This document shows, piece by piece, positions 25,356-36,283 of a stretch of DNA of 64,000 nucleotides. Origin of the DNA: Tatumella saanichensis (lineage in GTDB: Bacteria; Pseudomonadota; Gammaproteobacteria; Enterobacterales; Enterobacteriaceae); NCBI RefSeq assembly GCF_000439375.1, contig NZ_ATMI01000041.1, forward strand, positions 1-64,000, given 5' to 3'. The position numbers were made by a program, and so were the translations under genes. Under the pieces are notes generated by a model, which did not search any database, had not been told where the DNA came from, and worked only from the letters and a program-made list of their open reading frames with translations. The stretch's first letter is position 1, and each line of letters begins with the position of its first letter.

Positions 25356-26054
25356 TTAACGCTTCCTACGTGGCAGCTTTTTATCCAGATAATTGACCAG
25401 ATAATCGCTGCCTGGCGTCAGCAGCCACCAGCTCATCCCCACCAGTACCACTGACAGAGAACCTACCGCGATATCGGTAAACCAGTGTGCACCTGCCATC
25501 ACCCGCGGCGTGGCAAACACCACCAGGATAATCAGCGCCTTGATAAAGGCACGGCCACCAAAGTAGCGCCACATAAAGCAGGCGAAGATCATCAGCATCA
25601 TCCCGTGGTCGCCTGGGAAGCTGTCGCTAGAACCGTCTTTGGTCGGAATGCCAGTCAGTTCACCAGCGCGGTGTGCATTCTGGAAAAACAGTGACGGGCT
25701 GCTATGTACCACCGGAATACGGTGGCCCAGTTGGTTGAGTACCACTGCACTGATAAGCATGGTAATACCGATGGCCAGCATACGATGACGGCCATTGGCG
25801 TCATTTTTACGCCAGTAAGAATAATAGAGCAGTCCCATGGCGATCAGAGAAACCACGTCAAAGCCGCGGAAGTTAGTGATCGCAACGAAAATCGCAAAGC
25901 CGTGGTGCGTCACCATACGGTCATTAAAGGCGAAGAAGATCGACTTATCGAGATCGAACCAGGCCCCGTGGTTTGCTGGCAGATACCATGAAAAAAACAG
26001 TGCAATACCGACAGCATTGAGTAACAGAATAAGAAACAGACGTGAGAGGCGCAT
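25356..26054 (-). CDS. lpxT: Lipid A 1-diphosphate synthase LpxT (PAP2 phosphotransferase)
   Basis: 232 residues, about six membrane helices. PAP2 motifs: SSDSFPGDHGMMLMIFACFM (motif 2) and TPRVMAGAHWFTDIAVGSL (motif 3, His and Asp of the catalytic set). The flanking sequence, including MAMG-YSYWRK and TPGSDYLVNYLDK, follows E. coli LpxT (YeiU). The enzyme moves a phosphate from undecaprenyl diphosphate to the 1-phosphate of lipid A on the periplasmic face. It lies beside efpL and fruB as in E. coli. Confidence 0.92.
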   Translation of the reverse strand: MRLSRLFLILLLNAVGIALFFSWYLPANHGAWFDLDKSIFFAFNDRMVTHHGFAIFVAITNFRGFDVVSLIAMGLLYYSYWRKNDANGRHRMLAIGITMLISAVVLNQLGHRIPVVHSSPSLFFQNAHRAGELTGIPTKDGSSDSFPGDHGMMLMIFACFMWRYFGGRAFIKALIILVVFATPRVMAGAHWFTDIAVGSLSVVLVGMSWWLLTPGSDYLVNYLDKKLPRRKR

Positions 26055-26273
26055 TATATAGACTCAATTGGAATTAGCAGAGCAGGGTAGTACAGAAAAA
26101 CTAAATGAAATTTCAACCTGCCGCAAATGAACAACAAAAGCACGGATAACTGACGTAACAGTCCCGCGGACGCTGACAGCAGCGCCATTATACAGATAAT
26201 TGAGTAAATAAATTTGTCAAATCAAGTGATAACGTTACAACTCTGCCTACGGCCCGTGGCGGCGAAACAGTTT

Positions 26274-26301
26274 GTGTACGGGGTCTGCTCACCCCGTACA
26301 C
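26274..26301. terminator. Perfect 11-bp hairpin downstream of efpL
   Basis: GTGTACGGGGT and ACCCCGTACAC form a perfect stem over CTGCTC, ten bases past the leftward efpL stop. No T run follows, so it is a transcript-stabilising or Rho-assisted structure rather than a classic terminator. Confidence 0.55.
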
Positions 26302-26310
26302 AAGAGCGTG

Positions 26311-26883
26311 TTAGTCAGCACGGCCCATATAGCGGCGCTCAGGGATATGAATACGGATTTTATCACCGTTACTCAGGTATTCAGGCACCTGAACTACCAG
26401 GCCGGTACTGAATCCGGCAGGTTTAGTACGGGCGCTGGCAGAAGCGCCTTTGATCCCTGGAGAGGTGTCGGTAATTTCCATATCCACGGTCTGGGGCAGT
26501 TCCAGAGCCAGGATCTGGCCATCCATGGTCAGGACATGCATGCCCGGGATACCGCCTTCAGGGATAAACAGCAGCTCCTCTTCGATCTGGCTTTTATTAA
26601 AGTGATAAGGCGTATAGTCCTCATCATCCATAAATACATACTCTTCACCGTCGAGGTAGGAGAAAGTCACCGCGCGACGGCTCAACGAGATAGCCTCGAT
26701 AATGTCATCGCCCTTAAAGCGTTCTTCGACTTTTAGACCGGTGCGGATATCAGTAAAACGCATTTTATACAGGGTCGCTGCGCCGCGGGCGCTTGGGCTC
26801 TGCACATCAATATCTTTAACCAGCAACAGCTTTCCGTTCCAGCTTACCGCCATACCACGTTTGATTTCATTTGCCTTTGGCAT
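26311..26883 (-). CDS. efpL: Elongation factor P-like protein EfpL (YeiP)
   Basis: 190 residues, three-domain EF-P fold. The tip loop [20 protein letters not shown] with Arg33 in place of the modified Lys of EF-P is characteristic of EfpL/YeiP, which in E. coli relieves ribosome stalling at proline-containing stretches, with Arg33 as the active residue. The C-terminal OB domain ends in [18 protein letters not shown] shared upstream region separates it from yeiW. Confidence 0.94.
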   Translation of the reverse strand: MPKANEIKRGMAVSWNGKLLLVKDIDVQSPSARGAATLYKMRFTDIRTGLKVEERFKGDDIIEAISLSRRAVTFSYLDGEEYVFMDDEDYTPYHFNKSQIEEELLFIPEGGIPGMHVLTMDGQILALELPQTVDMEITDTSPGIKGASASARTKPAGFSTGLVVQVPEYLSNGDKIRIHIPERRYMGRAD

Positions 26884-27086
26884 TGAGGGTGTCTCTCTAT
26901 CAGCAATACAGGGATCCTGCGCGCCACGTTACCCGCGCAATTCCTGCCAAGCAAGTGAAACAAGATAAATATTTTTAGCCCGCTGCGAGCGGTGCCGTTT
27001 AATGCTATGGTGGCGGCCAAAATCCCTGTCAGCCGTTAGACGGCGGTAGTTACCTTGCCGTCAACGTATCTATAAAGAGGTCAAAA

Positions 27087-27341
27087 ATGGAGTGTCGTTT
27101 CGGCTGTGGTGCCTGTTGTATTGCCCCTTCAATTTCCAGCCCGATCCCGGGTATGCCAATGGGGAAACCGGCTAATACTCGTTGCGTCCAACTGACCGAT
27201 GAAAACCTGTGTGCCATTTTTACCTCACCTTTACGCCCAGCGGTCTGTGCAGGCCTGCAACCTTCCACTGAAATGTGTCACGACGACCGTCAACAGGCGA
27301 TGGTCTGGCTGCTAGAGTTGGAAAAACTGACCGCCCCTTAA
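27087..27341 (+). CDS. yeiW: UPF0153 zinc/iron-binding protein YeiW
   Basis: 84 residues. Cys-rich pattern of the CxxxCxxCC family: [13 protein letters not shown] at the start, then Cys in [17 protein letters not shown] and [16 protein letters not shown]. Function unknown; members probably bind a metal. Same size and place as E. coli YeiW, between efpL and fruB. AAAGAGGTC precedes the start. Confidence 0.9.
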   Translation: MECRFGCGACCIAPSISSPIPGMPMGKPANTRCVQLTDENLCAIFTSPLRPAVCAGLQPSTEMCHDDRQQAMVWLLELEKLTAP

Positions 27342-27646
27342 CCCGCCGCAGGAACAGGTGCTGAAGGTGCTGAAGTCGTTGCGTCTACGGAGGTGGGCAG
27401 CCCTAAAAGCATAACAGCAGCGCCATCATAGCCTAAGGATAAGGCCTATAATTGGAGCAATGACCTACCTACTGTCATGTGCTGAGCAACCACTGAACCG
27501 CTATTATCGTAAAGTTTGATGCTTGAGTCGGCAGCAGCCGGTTCCACAAAATTCTCTTTAAATGAGGGAATTGTGCGTAGCCTCAAAGAATCAGTCGATG
27601 AAATAAAGTATTTATTGCAGCACTATTTTTACAGTGTCTATATTAG

Positions 27647-27725
27647 TGAAACGTTTCAGCGCCCGGGAGGGCCACTAACTACCGGCCGAAATGTTTCTTT
27701 TTTAGCCGCTTGCTGAAACGATTCA
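27647..27725 (+). promoter_or_regulatory. Cra (FruR) operators upstream of fruB
   Basis: TGAAACGTTTCA at 27647-27658 is a perfect Cra palindrome and TGAAACGATTCA at 27714-27725 is a one-mismatch copy; a weaker CGAAATGTTTCT lies between at 27687. Paired sites of this kind control fruBKA in E. coli, where Cra represses until fructose 1-phosphate appears. The 27342-27640 stretch upstream shows no gene. Confidence 0.88.
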
Positions 27726-27751
27726 ACTAAAAAGAAAGAGTGAGGAGTCTT

Positions 27752-28885
27752 ATGTTCCAGCTCGATGTAAAGGCGATCCATACCGCTGCTAGTGCCAGTG
27801 ATAAAACGGATGCTATCCGCCAAGTCGCGGCTGCGCTGGCCGCTGCCGGAAATGTCAGCGATGCCTATGTAAACGGAATGCTGGCCCGCGAACAACAAAC
27901 CTCCACCTTCCTTGGCAATGGTATTGCCATTCCCCACGGCACCACTGATACCCGCGACTTGGTGCTCAACACAGGTGTGCAGGTGTTCCAGTTTCCGCAG
28001 GGGATCCAGTGGGGAGAAGGGCAGACAGCCTATGTGGTGATTGGCATTGCGGCAAAATCTGATGAACATCTGGCGTTATTGCGTCAGCTGACCCATGTGC
28101 TGAGTGATGACTCGCTGGCTGATACCCTTAAATCCGCTTCTGCAGAAGAGCTGCGTGCCATCTTAATGGGCGAGAAGCAGGCCGCGGCGTTCCTTTTTGA
28201 TAGCACGCTTATCCAGACCGATGTTGCCGCCAGTGACTTGATTACCCTGCAGGCGCTTAACGCCGGTCGGTTACAGGCAGTTGGTGCGGTAGATAGCCAG
28301 TTTGTCAGCGAAGTGATTTCTCGCCAGCCATTACATCTTGGGCAGGGCGTTTGGTTGAACGACAGTACTCGCGGTAATCAGGTGAGTGCTATCGCTGTCA
28401 GCCGCGCGGTGACACCGTTCACTGGCCCTAACTCGCTGCCAGCACAATTGCTGATCACCGTGGCGGTGGCTGACGATCAGCCCCTGACCGCACTGGGCTA
28501 TCTGCATCAATTACTGATCAAACAGAAAGCCGATGCCCTTCTGAGCGCTGATAAAGCCGGCATTTTAGCGTTGCTGACCAGTGAATATGTCGAGGCCGAG
28601 GAAGTGGTGAGCGCCGAGTTCGTGATCAATAACGAGCATGGACTGCACGCCCGTCCAGGCACTGCGCTGGTCACCACTATTAAAGGCTTTAAAAGCGATA
28701 TTACGGTTACCAACTTGGATGGTAGCGGTAAACCGGCCAATGGCCGTAGCCTGATGAAAGTGGTGGCGCTTGGGGTGAAAAAAGGTCATCGCCTGCGCTT
28801 CACTGCCAGCGGCGAAGATGCCGCCGCTGCCATTGCCGCTATCGGTGAGGCGATTGCCAGCGGTCTCGGGGAGGGTGCAGCATGA
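27752..28885 (+). CDS. fruB: Fructose PTS diphosphoryl transfer protein (EIIA-M-FPr)
   Basis: 377 residues from ATG 27752 after TGAGGAGTC; an earlier frame start at 27740 is not needed. EIIA domain at the N-terminus with the phosphorylated His in [15 protein letters not shown]. The middle M domain links to an HPr-like FPr domain with its His in [18 protein letters not shown]. It passes phosphate from EI to FruA during fructose uptake. First gene of fruBKA, ATGA-overlapping fruK. Confidence 0.96.
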   Translation: MFQLDVKAIHTAASASDKTDAIRQVAAALAAAGNVSDAYVNGMLAREQQTSTFLGNGIAIPHGTTDTRDLVLNTGVQVFQFPQGIQWGEGQTAYVVIGIAAKSDEHLALLRQLTHVLSDDSLADTLKSASAEELRAILMGEKQAAAFLFDSTLIQTDVAASDLITLQALNAGRLQAVGAVDSQFVSEVISRQPLHLGQGVWLNDSTRGNQVSAIAVSRAVTPFTGPNSLPAQLLITVAVADDQPLTALGYLHQLLIKQKADALLSADKAGILALLTSEYVEAEEVVSAEFVINNEHGLHARPGTALVTTIKGFKSDITVTNLDGSGKPANGRSLMKVVALGVKKGHRLRFTASGEDAAAAIAAIGEAIASGLGEGAA

Positions 28886-29820
28886 GTAGACGTGTCGCGA
28901 CCATTACCCTCAACCCAGCCTATGATCTGGTGGGATTTGTCCCGCAAATTGAGCGCGGTGAGGTCAACCTAGTGACCACTACCGGCCTGCACGCTGCGGG
29001 TAAAGGCATTAACGTGGCCCGGGTGCTGAAAGATCTCGGCGTGGATGTCACCGTCGGCGGATTTCTCGGCCGTGATAACCAAGACGGATTTCAGCAACTG
29101 TTCAGCGAACTGGGGATCGCCAACCGCTTTCAAGTAGTTGAGGGCAGAACACGTATCAACGTCAAGCTCACCGAGCAGGACGGTGATGTTACTGACCTGA
29201 ACTTTTCCGGATTCGCCGTGACCGAGAAAGATTGGGAACGTTTCAGCAGCGATTCACTGCACTGGCTGGGACAGTTCGATATGGTGTGTGTCAGCGGCAG
29301 TCTGCCGCAGGGTGTTTCACCAGAGGCTTTCACGGATTGGATGAGAGCACTGCGCAGCCTCTGTCCGTGCATCTGTTTTGACAGCAGTCGCGCCGCTCTC
29401 GAAGCCGGATTAAAAGCGGCTCCTTGGCTGGTAAAACCTAACCGTCGTGAACTGGAAACCTGGGCCGGTAAACCGTTACCCGAACTCCAAGATGTGATCA
29501 CCGCGGCGCATCAACTGCGCGATCAGGGCATTGCCCATGTGGTGATTTCGCTGGGTGCAGAAGGGGCGCTGTGGGTCAATGCCTCAGGAGAATGGTTGGC
29601 AAAACCACCGGCCTGTGAGGTGGTCAGTACCGTTGGGGCTGGGGATTCCATGGTCGGTGGCCTGATCTACGGCTTGCTAATGGGAGAGTCCAGTGAACAT
29701 ACCCTAAGGCTGGCTACTGCGGTGGCAGCAATGGCCGTTAGCCAGAGTAATGTAGGTGTTGCTGACAGAACAACGCTGGCGGCAATGATGGCACGTGTTG
29801 ATTTACACCCCGTGCACTGA
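28882..29820 (+). CDS. fruK: 1-phosphofructokinase
   Basis: 312 residues, PfkB/ribokinase family. N-terminal substrate motif [20 protein letters not shown] and C-terminal signature [19 protein letters not shown] with the catalytic Asp of GAGDS. It phosphorylates fructose 1-phosphate to the 1,6-bisphosphate and consumes the Cra inducer. Middle gene of fruBKA, sharing ATGA with fruB. Confidence 0.96.
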   Translation: MSRRVATITLNPAYDLVGFVPQIERGEVNLVTTTGLHAAGKGINVARVLKDLGVDVTVGGFLGRDNQDGFQQLFSELGIANRFQVVEGRTRINVKLTEQDGDVTDLNFSGFAVTEKDWERFSSDSLHWLGQFDMVCVSGSLPQGVSPEAFTDWMRALRSLCPCICFDSSRAALEAGLKAAPWLVKPNRRELETWAGKPLPELQDVITAAHQLRDQGIAHVVISLGAEGALWVNASGEWLAKPPACEVVSTVGAGDSMVGGLIYGLLMGESSEHTLRLATAVAAMAVSQSNVGVADRTTLAAMMARVDLHPVH

Positions 29821-29840
29821 CAGCAGGAGAGGAATTATAA

Positions 29841-31541
29841 ATGAAAACGCTGCTGATAACTGATGCAACACTGGGTAAAGCCAGTGCCTTTATGGCCGCT
29901 CAACAGGCGGCAACCGCGGTGGAAGCCAGTGGGCTGACCCTGACTTCTGTTGCCAGCGATGCTGAATTGGTGGTGGTAGCAGGCAATACTGTTCCCGCAG
30001 ACCCGGCCCTGAGCGGGAAAAAACTGTGGCGTGGTGAATTACAAGCGCTGCTGGATGATCCACTGGCTTTTTTAACCACCGCCCGCCAACAGGCCACGCT
30101 CTGGCAACCGGCTGCCGAGGAGTCAGTGGGATCGGCTGCACCCGCGGTCACCACTGAGAGTGCCAAACGTATCGTTGCGGTTACTGCCTGTCCGACCGGC
30201 GTTGCGCATACCTTTATGGCCGCTGAGGCTATTGAGGCGGAAGCGAAAAAACGTGGCTGGTGGGCAAAAGTCGAGACCCGTGGTTCTGTGGGAGCGGGTA
30301 ACCCTATCTCTGCCGAAGAAATTGCCGCTGCCGACCTGGTGATTGTGGCGGCGGATATTGACGTTGATCTGGCAAAATTCGCCGGTAAACCGATGTACCG
30401 TACGTCAACTGGATTGGCGCTGAAGAAAACTGCTCAGGAATTTGATAAAGCGCTGAGTGAGGCTAAACCTTACCAGCCAGCGACCCGTGGTGCTAAGCCA
30501 GCTGTTGACAGTGATAGCGGTCAAGAGAAAACTGGTGCTTACCGGCATCTGCTGACCGGGGTCTCTTATATGCTGCCGATGGTAGTAGCCGGTGGGCTGT
30601 GTATTGCTTTGTCGTTCGCCTTCGGCATCAATGCCTTTAAAGAAGCCAATACCCTGCCTGCAGCACTGATGCAAATAGGTGGCGGCAGTGCCTTTGCCCT
30701 GATGGTGCCGGTTCTGGCAGGGTTTATTGCTTTCTCGATTGCTGACCGTCCAGGCTTAACGCCAGGCCTTATCGGCGGGATGTTGGCCAGCACTACCAGC
30801 GCTGGTTTCCTCGGCGGCATCATCGCTGGGTTTATTGCCGGTTATGCGGCCAAATTTATCAGCACCCGGTTGACGCTGCCACAGAGTATGGAAGCGTTAA
30901 AACCGATACTGATTATTCCGCTGTTGGCGAGTTTGGTCACTGGTCTATTGATGATCTACGTGGTTGGCAAACCGGTCGCTGCCATTATGGAGTGGTTGAC
31001 TGCCTGGCTGAGTAATATGGGTACTGCCAACGCAGTGCTGTTGGGGGCGGTACTGGGTGGCATGATGTGCACCGATATGGGGGGACCGATCAATAAAGTG
31101 GCCTATGCGTTTGGTGTCGGCTTATTAAGCAGCAAAGCTTATGGCCCGATGGCGGCGATCATGGCTGCAGGGATGGTACCGCCGCTGGCAATGGGCCTGG
31201 CGACCTTGTTGGCCCGTAAAAAATTCAACAAAGGTCAGCAAGAAGGGGGTAAAGCGGCGCTGGTTCTCGGACTGTGCTTTATCTCTGAAGGGGCGATCCC
31301 GTTTGCGGCCAGAGACCCGATGCGGGTGATCCCATGCTGTATGGTCGGCGGGGCAGTGACCGGAGCCATATCGATGGCGATAGGTGCCAAGTTAATGGCA
31401 CCGCACGGTGGCCTGTTTGTGCTGCTGATCCCAGGGGCGATCACACCGGTACTGGGTTATCTGCTGGCGATTATCGCCGGAATGTTGCTGGCGGGAGTGG
31501 CTTACGCACTCCTGAAAAAACCGGAGCCGGTCACCGCCTAA
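29841..31541 (+). CDS. fruA: Fructose-specific PTS EIIB'BC component
   Basis: 566 residues. Two EIIB-type domains: a degenerate B' (first 100 residues) and the active B with phosphocysteine in AVTACPTGVAHTFMAAEAIE. A membrane EIIC part follows from about residue 230 with ten or so helices and the conserved MCTDMGGPINKVAYAFGVGL and FISEGAIPFAARDPMRVIP signatures. It transports and phosphorylates fructose to fructose 1-phosphate. Last gene of the operon. Confidence 0.96.
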   Translation: MKTLLITDATLGKASAFMAAQQAATAVEASGLTLTSVASDAELVVVAGNTVPADPALSGKKLWRGELQALLDDPLAFLTTARQQATLWQPAAEESVGSAAPAVTTESAKRIVAVTACPTGVAHTFMAAEAIEAEAKKRGWWAKVETRGSVGAGNPISAEEIAAADLVIVAADIDVDLAKFAGKPMYRTSTGLALKKTAQEFDKALSEAKPYQPATRGAKPAVDSDSGQEKTGAYRHLLTGVSYMLPMVVAGGLCIALSFAFGINAFKEANTLPAALMQIGGGSAFALMVPVLAGFIAFSIADRPGLTPGLIGGMLASTTSAGFLGGIIAGFIAGYAAKFISTRLTLPQSMEALKPILIIPLLASLVTGLLMIYVVGKPVAAIMEWLTAWLSNMGTANAVLLGAVLGGMMCTDMGGPINKVAYAFGVGLLSSKAYGPMAAIMAAGMVPPLAMGLATLLARKKFNKGQQEGGKAALVLGLCFISEGAIPFAARDPMRVIPCCMVGGAVTGAISMAIGAKLMAPHGGLFVLLIPGAITPVLGYLLAIIAGMLLAGVAYALLKKPEPVTA

Positions 31542-31560
31542 CTAGCGATGATTGAGAGCG

Positions 31561-31593
31561 ACAGGGCGCGGAATGCGCCCTGTTTGTTTTTCC
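31561..31593 (+). terminator. Intrinsic terminator of fruBKA
   Basis: ACAGGGCGC and GCGCCCTGT form a 9-bp stem over GGAAT, followed by TTGTTTTTCC. It lies 20 bases past the fruA stop. Confidence 0.85.
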
Positions 31594-31597
31594 TGTT

Positions 31598-32455
31598 TTA
31601 GACCCCGTCGGCAGCGTTCTGCTGGGCTTTCAGCCAAGCAATTTCATCTTTCCAGATATCCGGATTAACGGTTTCTAGGATCAGCGGGATGCCGTCAAAG
31701 CGCGGATCTTTCATCAGCCAACTGAACACCGTAGTACCAATATTCCCTTCCCCTAAGCTGTGGTGACGGTCGACTCGACTACCGAATTCGCTTTTAGCAT
31801 CATTCAGGTGCATCCCCCGCAGATACTCAAAGCCGACCACCTTATCAAACTCACGGAACGTGGCTTCACAGTCTTCAACGCTGCGCAGCTCATAGCCCGC
31901 CGCGAAGGCATGGCAGGTATCGATACAGACACCGACTCGGCTTTTATCTTCGACGTGATGGATGATTTCGGCCAGGTGCTCAAAGCGGAAACCGAGGTTG
32001 CTGCCCTGACCAGCGGTATTCTCGATCACTGCGGTCACGCCGTGGGTCTGATCCAGAGTCATATTAATGGATTCCGCAATCAGCTTCAGGCACTGCTGTT
32101 CGGGGATCTGTTGCAGATGGCTACCTGGGTGGAAATTCAGTAACGTCAGGCCCAACTGTTCGCAGCGCTGCATCTCATCGAGAAAAGCCAACCGAGATTT
32201 TTCCAACGCTTCAGCCACCGGGTGACCGAGGTTAATCAGATAACTGTCATGCGGGAGGATCTGTGCACCACTGAAGTGATATTTTTCGCAGGCCTCACGA
32301 AAAGCATTGATGGTTTTAGCAGAGAGATCAGCGGCCCGCCACTGACGCTGATTTTTGGTGAACAAGGCAAAGGCTGTGGCTTCCAATTCGTGGGCACGCA
32401 GGACGGCATTTTCCACCCCGCCGGCCGCGCTGACATGGGCACCAATATACTTCAT
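31598..32455 (-). CDS. nfo: Endonuclease IV (AP endonuclease)
   Basis: 285 residues, TIM-barrel xylose isomerase-like family binding three zinc ions. Starts [20 protein letters not shown]; contains [56 protein letters not shown] and [11 protein letters not shown], which include all zinc ligands. It cuts at abasic sites and 3' blocking lesions. Convergent with fruA, next to yeiH as in E. coli. Confidence 0.96.
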   Translation of the reverse strand: MKYIGAHVSAAGGVENAVLRAHELEATAFALFTKNQRQWRAADLSAKTINAFREACEKYHFSGAQILPHDSYLINLGHPVAEALEKSRLAFLDEMQRCEQLGLTLLNFHPGSHLQQIPEQQCLKLIAESINMTLDQTHGVTAVIENTAGQGSNLGFRFEHLAEIIHHVEDKSRVGVCIDTCHAFAAGYELRSVEDCEATFREFDKVVGFEYLRGMHLNDAKSEFGSRVDRHHSLGEGNIGTTVFSWLMKDPRFDGIPLILETVNPDIWKDEIAWLKAQQNAADGV

Positions 32456-32509
32456 AACTGTTTCTCCTGACTTGCGGGTTCTGTATTGGCGTTTATGATA
32501 CCTGATGGA

Positions 32510-33568
32510 TCACGACATCACATGCCAAAGCCACAGATCCACTGCTGCACCGCCGATAATCAGCCATAAAAATACCATCAAACCTAACAACAGCGGTTTT
32601 CTTCCGGCCTGTTTCAGCTCACTGATACGGGTACTAAGTCCTAGCGCCGCCATCGCCATTGTCAGCAGTAGACTGTCACCTTGGCGGATCATTGCAAGCA
32701 CTGGAGCAGGGAGCCAGCCCAGGGAGTTTAGGCCGGCGATCATGATAAATCCTAGCGCAAACCACGGGAAGGTCACCGCCTGTTGTTCCTCAGTGACATG
32801 ACCGTTGCGGTGGCGCAGCCACTGACCGAGCAGTAACAAGAAGGGGGCTAGTAGCATCACCCGCAGCATTTTCGCCACCACCGCGCTGTTCTCCGCGTGT
32901 GGACTGATGGCATGTCCGGCCGCGACTACCTGTGCTACCTCGTGGAGAGTGGCTCCGGTATACAGCCCGAACTGGCGGTCGGTGACTGACGGTAAGCTGT
33001 GGCGGGCAAACTCCCACAGTAACGGATAGAGGAAGATCGCGCAGGTGCCAAATAGCACGACCGTGGCCACCGCGACTGCTACTTTACCGGCGTCGGCCTT
33101 GATCACCGGCGCAGTGGCCAGCACGGCTGCCGCACCACAAATGCTGCTGCCGGCACCGATCAACCATACCGTTTGCGGGTCCGCGCGTAATAGACGGATG
33201 CCGAGAAAACAGGTCAGTAAAAAGGTACTGCTGAGCATGATCACATCGGTAAGCAAGCCGGGCAGACCAATACTGCCTATCTGGCTAAAGGTAACATTAA
33301 AGCCATAGAGAATAATCCCTCCTCGCAGCAATCTCTGTTTGCTAAAGGTGACCCCGGGGTGGGCCATCGCGAGTATGCGAGACGGTAATAAATTTCCCAC
33401 CAGCATTCCGCAGGCAATCGCTAGGGTGAGGGAGCCGAGACCGAGGCTCGCCAGCCACGGCAGTTGTAATAACACTAGTGCGCTGCCGGTAACCAGCGCA
33501 CACAGCAGCAGACCCGGCAGAGAGGCGGGAACAGGGAGGTGGGTTTTTCTTAGAGGATAAAGGGTCAT
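32510..33568 (-). CDS. yeiH: Inner-membrane protein YeiH (UPF0324)
   Basis: 352 residues, about ten helices, UPF0324 pattern: IACGMLVGNLLPSRILAMAH, AIGLYTGATLHEVAQVVAAG-like core (here GLYTGATLHEVAQVVAAGHA) and SICGAAAVLATAPVIKAD. Proposed sulfate/sulfonate exporter-like protein, role unproven. Divergent from the LysR gene yeiE, which in E. coli is its likely regulator. Confidence 0.92.
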   Translation of the reverse strand: MTLYPLRKTHLPVPASLPGLLLCALVTGSALVLLQLPWLASLGLGSLTLAIACGMLVGNLLPSRILAMAHPGVTFSKQRLLRGGIILYGFNVTFSQIGSIGLPGLLTDVIMLSSTFLLTCFLGIRLLRADPQTVWLIGAGSSICGAAAVLATAPVIKADAGKVAVAVATVVLFGTCAIFLYPLLWEFARHSLPSVTDRQFGLYTGATLHEVAQVVAAGHAISPHAENSAVVAKMLRVMLLAPFLLLLGQWLRHRNGHVTEEQQAVTFPWFALGFIMIAGLNSLGWLPAPVLAMIRQGDSLLLTMAMAALGLSTRISELKQAGRKPLLLGLMVFLWLIIGGAAVDLWLWHVMS

Positions 33569-33708
33569 GGCGGCTCCGGTAATCAGTGACTAGCCTCTAT
33601 GCTGCCGGGGTTTTATATAAAAGAGAAATTCATTATATTTTTATAATTGACCGGTTAAACTGGTAAGTAATGGGTCATCTCGGCCTTCATCTTTAAGGAT
33701 ACTGAATT

Positions 33709-34611
33709 TTGCATATCACTCTGCGGCAACTGGAAGTTTTCTGTGAAATTGTCAAAAGCGGCTCTACCACCCAAGCCGCGCAGCCTCTGGCATTGTCCCA
33801 GTCTGCGGTCAGTGCGGCACTGGCGGATCTGGAGCACCAACTCTCGGTACGCCTGTTTGACCGGGCGGGCAAGCGACTGGTGGTCAATGAACATGGCCGC
33901 TTACTTTACCCGAAAGCGGTGTCTCTGCTGGAACAGGCACGGGAAGCAGAGCAGTTGTTTGTTGAGGATGATGGGGCAATACGTATCGCCGCCAGCAGTA
34001 CCATCGGTAATTATCTGCTGCCCGCGATGATGGCTGACTACCGCCGAGACTTCCCAAGGGCACCACTGGAGTTAACCGTCGGTAATAGCCAGGAGGTGAT
34101 CCAGGCCGTCAGCGAATTTCGCGCCGATGTCGGACTGATCGAAGGGCCTTGTCATGTGGCGGGGATCAACAGTGAAAGCTGGCTACAGGATGAACTGGTG
34201 GTGTTTGCAGCCCCGGAATGCCCGTTATTTGAGAGACCGGTGACCCTGAACCGCCTAGCAGCGTCTAGCTGGATCTTGCGAGAGCGGGGGTCCGGTACTC
34301 GGGAAATTGTTGATTACCTGCTGCTGTCTCACCTGCCGCATTTTAACGTGGCGATGGAACTGGGTAACTCAGAAGCCATCAAACACGCGGTGCGTTACGG
34401 TATGGGGATCAGTTGTCTGTCGCGGCGGGTGATTGCCGATCAACTGGAAAACGGCAGCTTGCGACAGGTAGAGTTACCATTGCCCGCGCTGACCCGTACG
34501 CTGTACCGCATTCATCACCAACAGAAACATCTGTCCCGATCGCTGAACCGGTTTCTCTCCTACTGCCGTGAGCCTGAAGCCCCGCCGATCTTCGTAACAC
34601 CGTGTGGGTGA
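33709..34611 (+). CDS. yeiE: LysR-type regulator YeiE
   Basis: 300 residues. TTG start at 33709 gives [20 protein letters not shown], as in E. coli; no ATG is near. HTH at residues 1-60 ([20 protein letters not shown]) and the LysR effector domain after 90. YeiE responds to sulfite in enteric bacteria and is thought to control sulfite-stress genes. Divergent from yeiH with a 140-base shared control region. Confidence 0.92.
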   Translation: MHITLRQLEVFCEIVKSGSTTQAAQPLALSQSAVSAALADLEHQLSVRLFDRAGKRLVVNEHGRLLYPKAVSLLEQAREAEQLFVEDDGAIRIAASSTIGNYLLPAMMADYRRDFPRAPLELTVGNSQEVIQAVSEFRADVGLIEGPCHVAGINSESWLQDELVVFAAPECPLFERPVTLNRLAASSWILRERGSGTREIVDYLLLSHLPHFNVAMELGNSEAIKHAVRYGMGISCLSRRVIADQLENGSLRQVELPLPALTRTLYRIHHQQKHLSRSLNRFLSYCREPEAPPIFVTPCG

Positions 34612-34732
34612 TGCTGTTGCTTATAATTATTAGAGGATCATGAAGGTAACTTATAACCCGGTGGTAATGCTATACAGTCTAGGGTTAGCTGCTACAATCG
34701 CGCCTCATTTTTATCCAGCATAGTGTTTACTG

Positions 34733-36208
34733 ATGAATAATAACTCAAATACAACAGATAAGCCCGGCCTGAAGCGTGTGTTGAAAGCCCGTCATCTGAC
34801 GATGATTGCGATCGGCGGTTCAATTGGTACCGGGCTGTTTGTCGCCTCTGGGGCCAGTATTTCTCAGGCAGGCCCTGGCGGGGCGCTGCTGTCTTACGCC
34901 ATCATTGGGCTGATGGTGTACTTTCTGATGACCAGTCTCGGTGAGCTGGCATCTTACATGCCGGTTTCAGGCTCTTTCGCGACCTATGGCGCCAAATATG
35001 TGGAAGAGGGCTTTGGTTTCGCCCTTGGCTGGAACTACTGGTATAACTGGGCGGTCACGATCGCTGTGGATCTGGTGGCTGCGCAACTGGTGATGGGCTA
35101 CTGGTTTCCAGAGGTGCCGGGCTGGATCTGGAGTGCGCTGTTCCTCGGAGTGATCTTCCTGCTGAATGTAGTGTCGGTCAAAGGTTTTGGTGAAGCCGAG
35201 TACTGGTTCTCATTAATCAAAGTGGTCACCGTGGTGATTTTTATCATTGTCGGTCTGATGATGGTCACTGGCATTATGCGCGGCGGCGAACAGGGTGGTT
35301 GGCATAATTGGACAATCGGCGATGCACCTTTTGCCGGCGGCTTTTCCGCCATGATTGGCGTGGCGATGATTGTGGGGTTCTCGTTCCAAGGTACCGAATT
35401 GATTGGTATTGCTGCCGGTGAGTCCCAGGACCCAGGCAAAAATGTGCCGCGTGCTATGCGTCAGGTATTCTGGCGTATCCTGCTGTTCTATGTGCTGGCC
35501 ATCCTGATTATCAGCCTGTTACTGCCGTACACTGATCCACGTTTGTTACATAACGATGTGCAGGATGTCGGGGTCAGCCCGTTTACGCTGGTGTTCCGCA
35601 ATGCGGGATTGTTGTCAGCCGCTGCGGTGATGAATGCTGTGATCCTGACTTCGGTACTGTCTGCGGGTAACTCAGGGATGTATGCCTCTACCCGGATGCT
35701 GTTTACCCTTGCCCGTGAAGGCAAAGCGCCAAAGATGTTTGGTAAATTGACCGCCAGTGGGGTGCCGCGTAATGCCTTGATCGCCACCACCGTGGTCGCA
35801 GCGCTCTGTTTCCTGTCCTCGAGGTTCGGGAACCAGACTGTGTATATGTGGCTGCTGAATACTTCGGGAATGACCGGTTTTATTGCTTGGCTGGGTATTG
35901 CCATCAGCCACTACCGTTTCCGTAAAGGCTATGTGGCCAACGGTCATGACCTGTCGGCACTGCCTTATCGCTCAGGGCTGTTCCCGCTGGGGCCGGTATT
36001 TGCGTTTGTGCTGTGTCTGGTGATCACCCTCGGCCAGAACTATCAAGCATTCTTAGCCGATAAAATTGACTGGTCCGGTGTGGCAGCGACCTATATCGGT
36101 ATTCCACTGTTCCTGATCATTTGGTTCGGCTACAAGCTGACCCGTGGCAGTCGTTTTGTGAAATACCATGAAATGGAATTTCCGGCGGTGACCAAAGGGG
36201 AGTCATGA
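34733..36208 (+). CDS. lysP: Lysine-specific permease LysP
   Basis: 491 residues, 12 helices, APC/AAT family. GLKRVLKARHLTMIAIGGSI, then GTGLFVASGASISQAGPGG is the amino acid permease signature; the LysP-type RMLFTLAREGKAPKMFGKLT and AITLGQNYQAF-like tail are present (ITLGQNYQAFLADKIDWSG). In E. coli LysP imports lysine and also holds the sensor CadC inactive. Located after yeiE as in E. coli. Confidence 0.94.
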   Translation: MNNNSNTTDKPGLKRVLKARHLTMIAIGGSIGTGLFVASGASISQAGPGGALLSYAIIGLMVYFLMTSLGELASYMPVSGSFATYGAKYVEEGFGFALGWNYWYNWAVTIAVDLVAAQLVMGYWFPEVPGWIWSALFLGVIFLLNVVSVKGFGEAEYWFSLIKVVTVVIFIIVGLMMVTGIMRGGEQGGWHNWTIGDAPFAGGFSAMIGVAMIVGFSFQGTELIGIAAGESQDPGKNVPRAMRQVFWRILLFYVLAILIISLLLPYTDPRLLHNDVQDVGVSPFTLVFRNAGLLSAAAVMNAVILTSVLSAGNSGMYASTRMLFTLAREGKAPKMFGKLTASGVPRNALIATTVVAALCFLSSRFGNQTVYMWLLNTSGMTGFIAWLGIAISHYRFRKGYVANGHDLSALPYRSGLFPLGPVFAFVLCLVITLGQNYQAFLADKIDWSGVAATYIGIPLFLIIWFGYKLTRGSRFVKYHEMEFPAVTKGES

Positions 36209-36233
36209 TCGGTCACACGTTGAGTGCGTAAAA

Positions 36234-36265
36234 AACCAAAACCCATGCCGAGCATGGGTTTTTTA
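36234..36265. terminator. Bidirectional terminator between lysP and the DUF305 gene
   Basis: ACCCATGC and GCATGGGT pair over CGA, with AAAAACCAAA on the left and TTTTTT on the right. Confidence 0.85.
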
Positions 36266-36283
36266 TGCTTAAAAATAAAACCA

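Noticed and set aside
27516..27716. 66-codon frame upstream of fruB
   Set aside because: It overlaps the Cra operators and resembles promoter DNA rather than a gene.
33655..33894. Minus-strand frame at the start of yeiE
   Set aside because: It overlaps the conserved LysR helix-turn-helix on the other strand.
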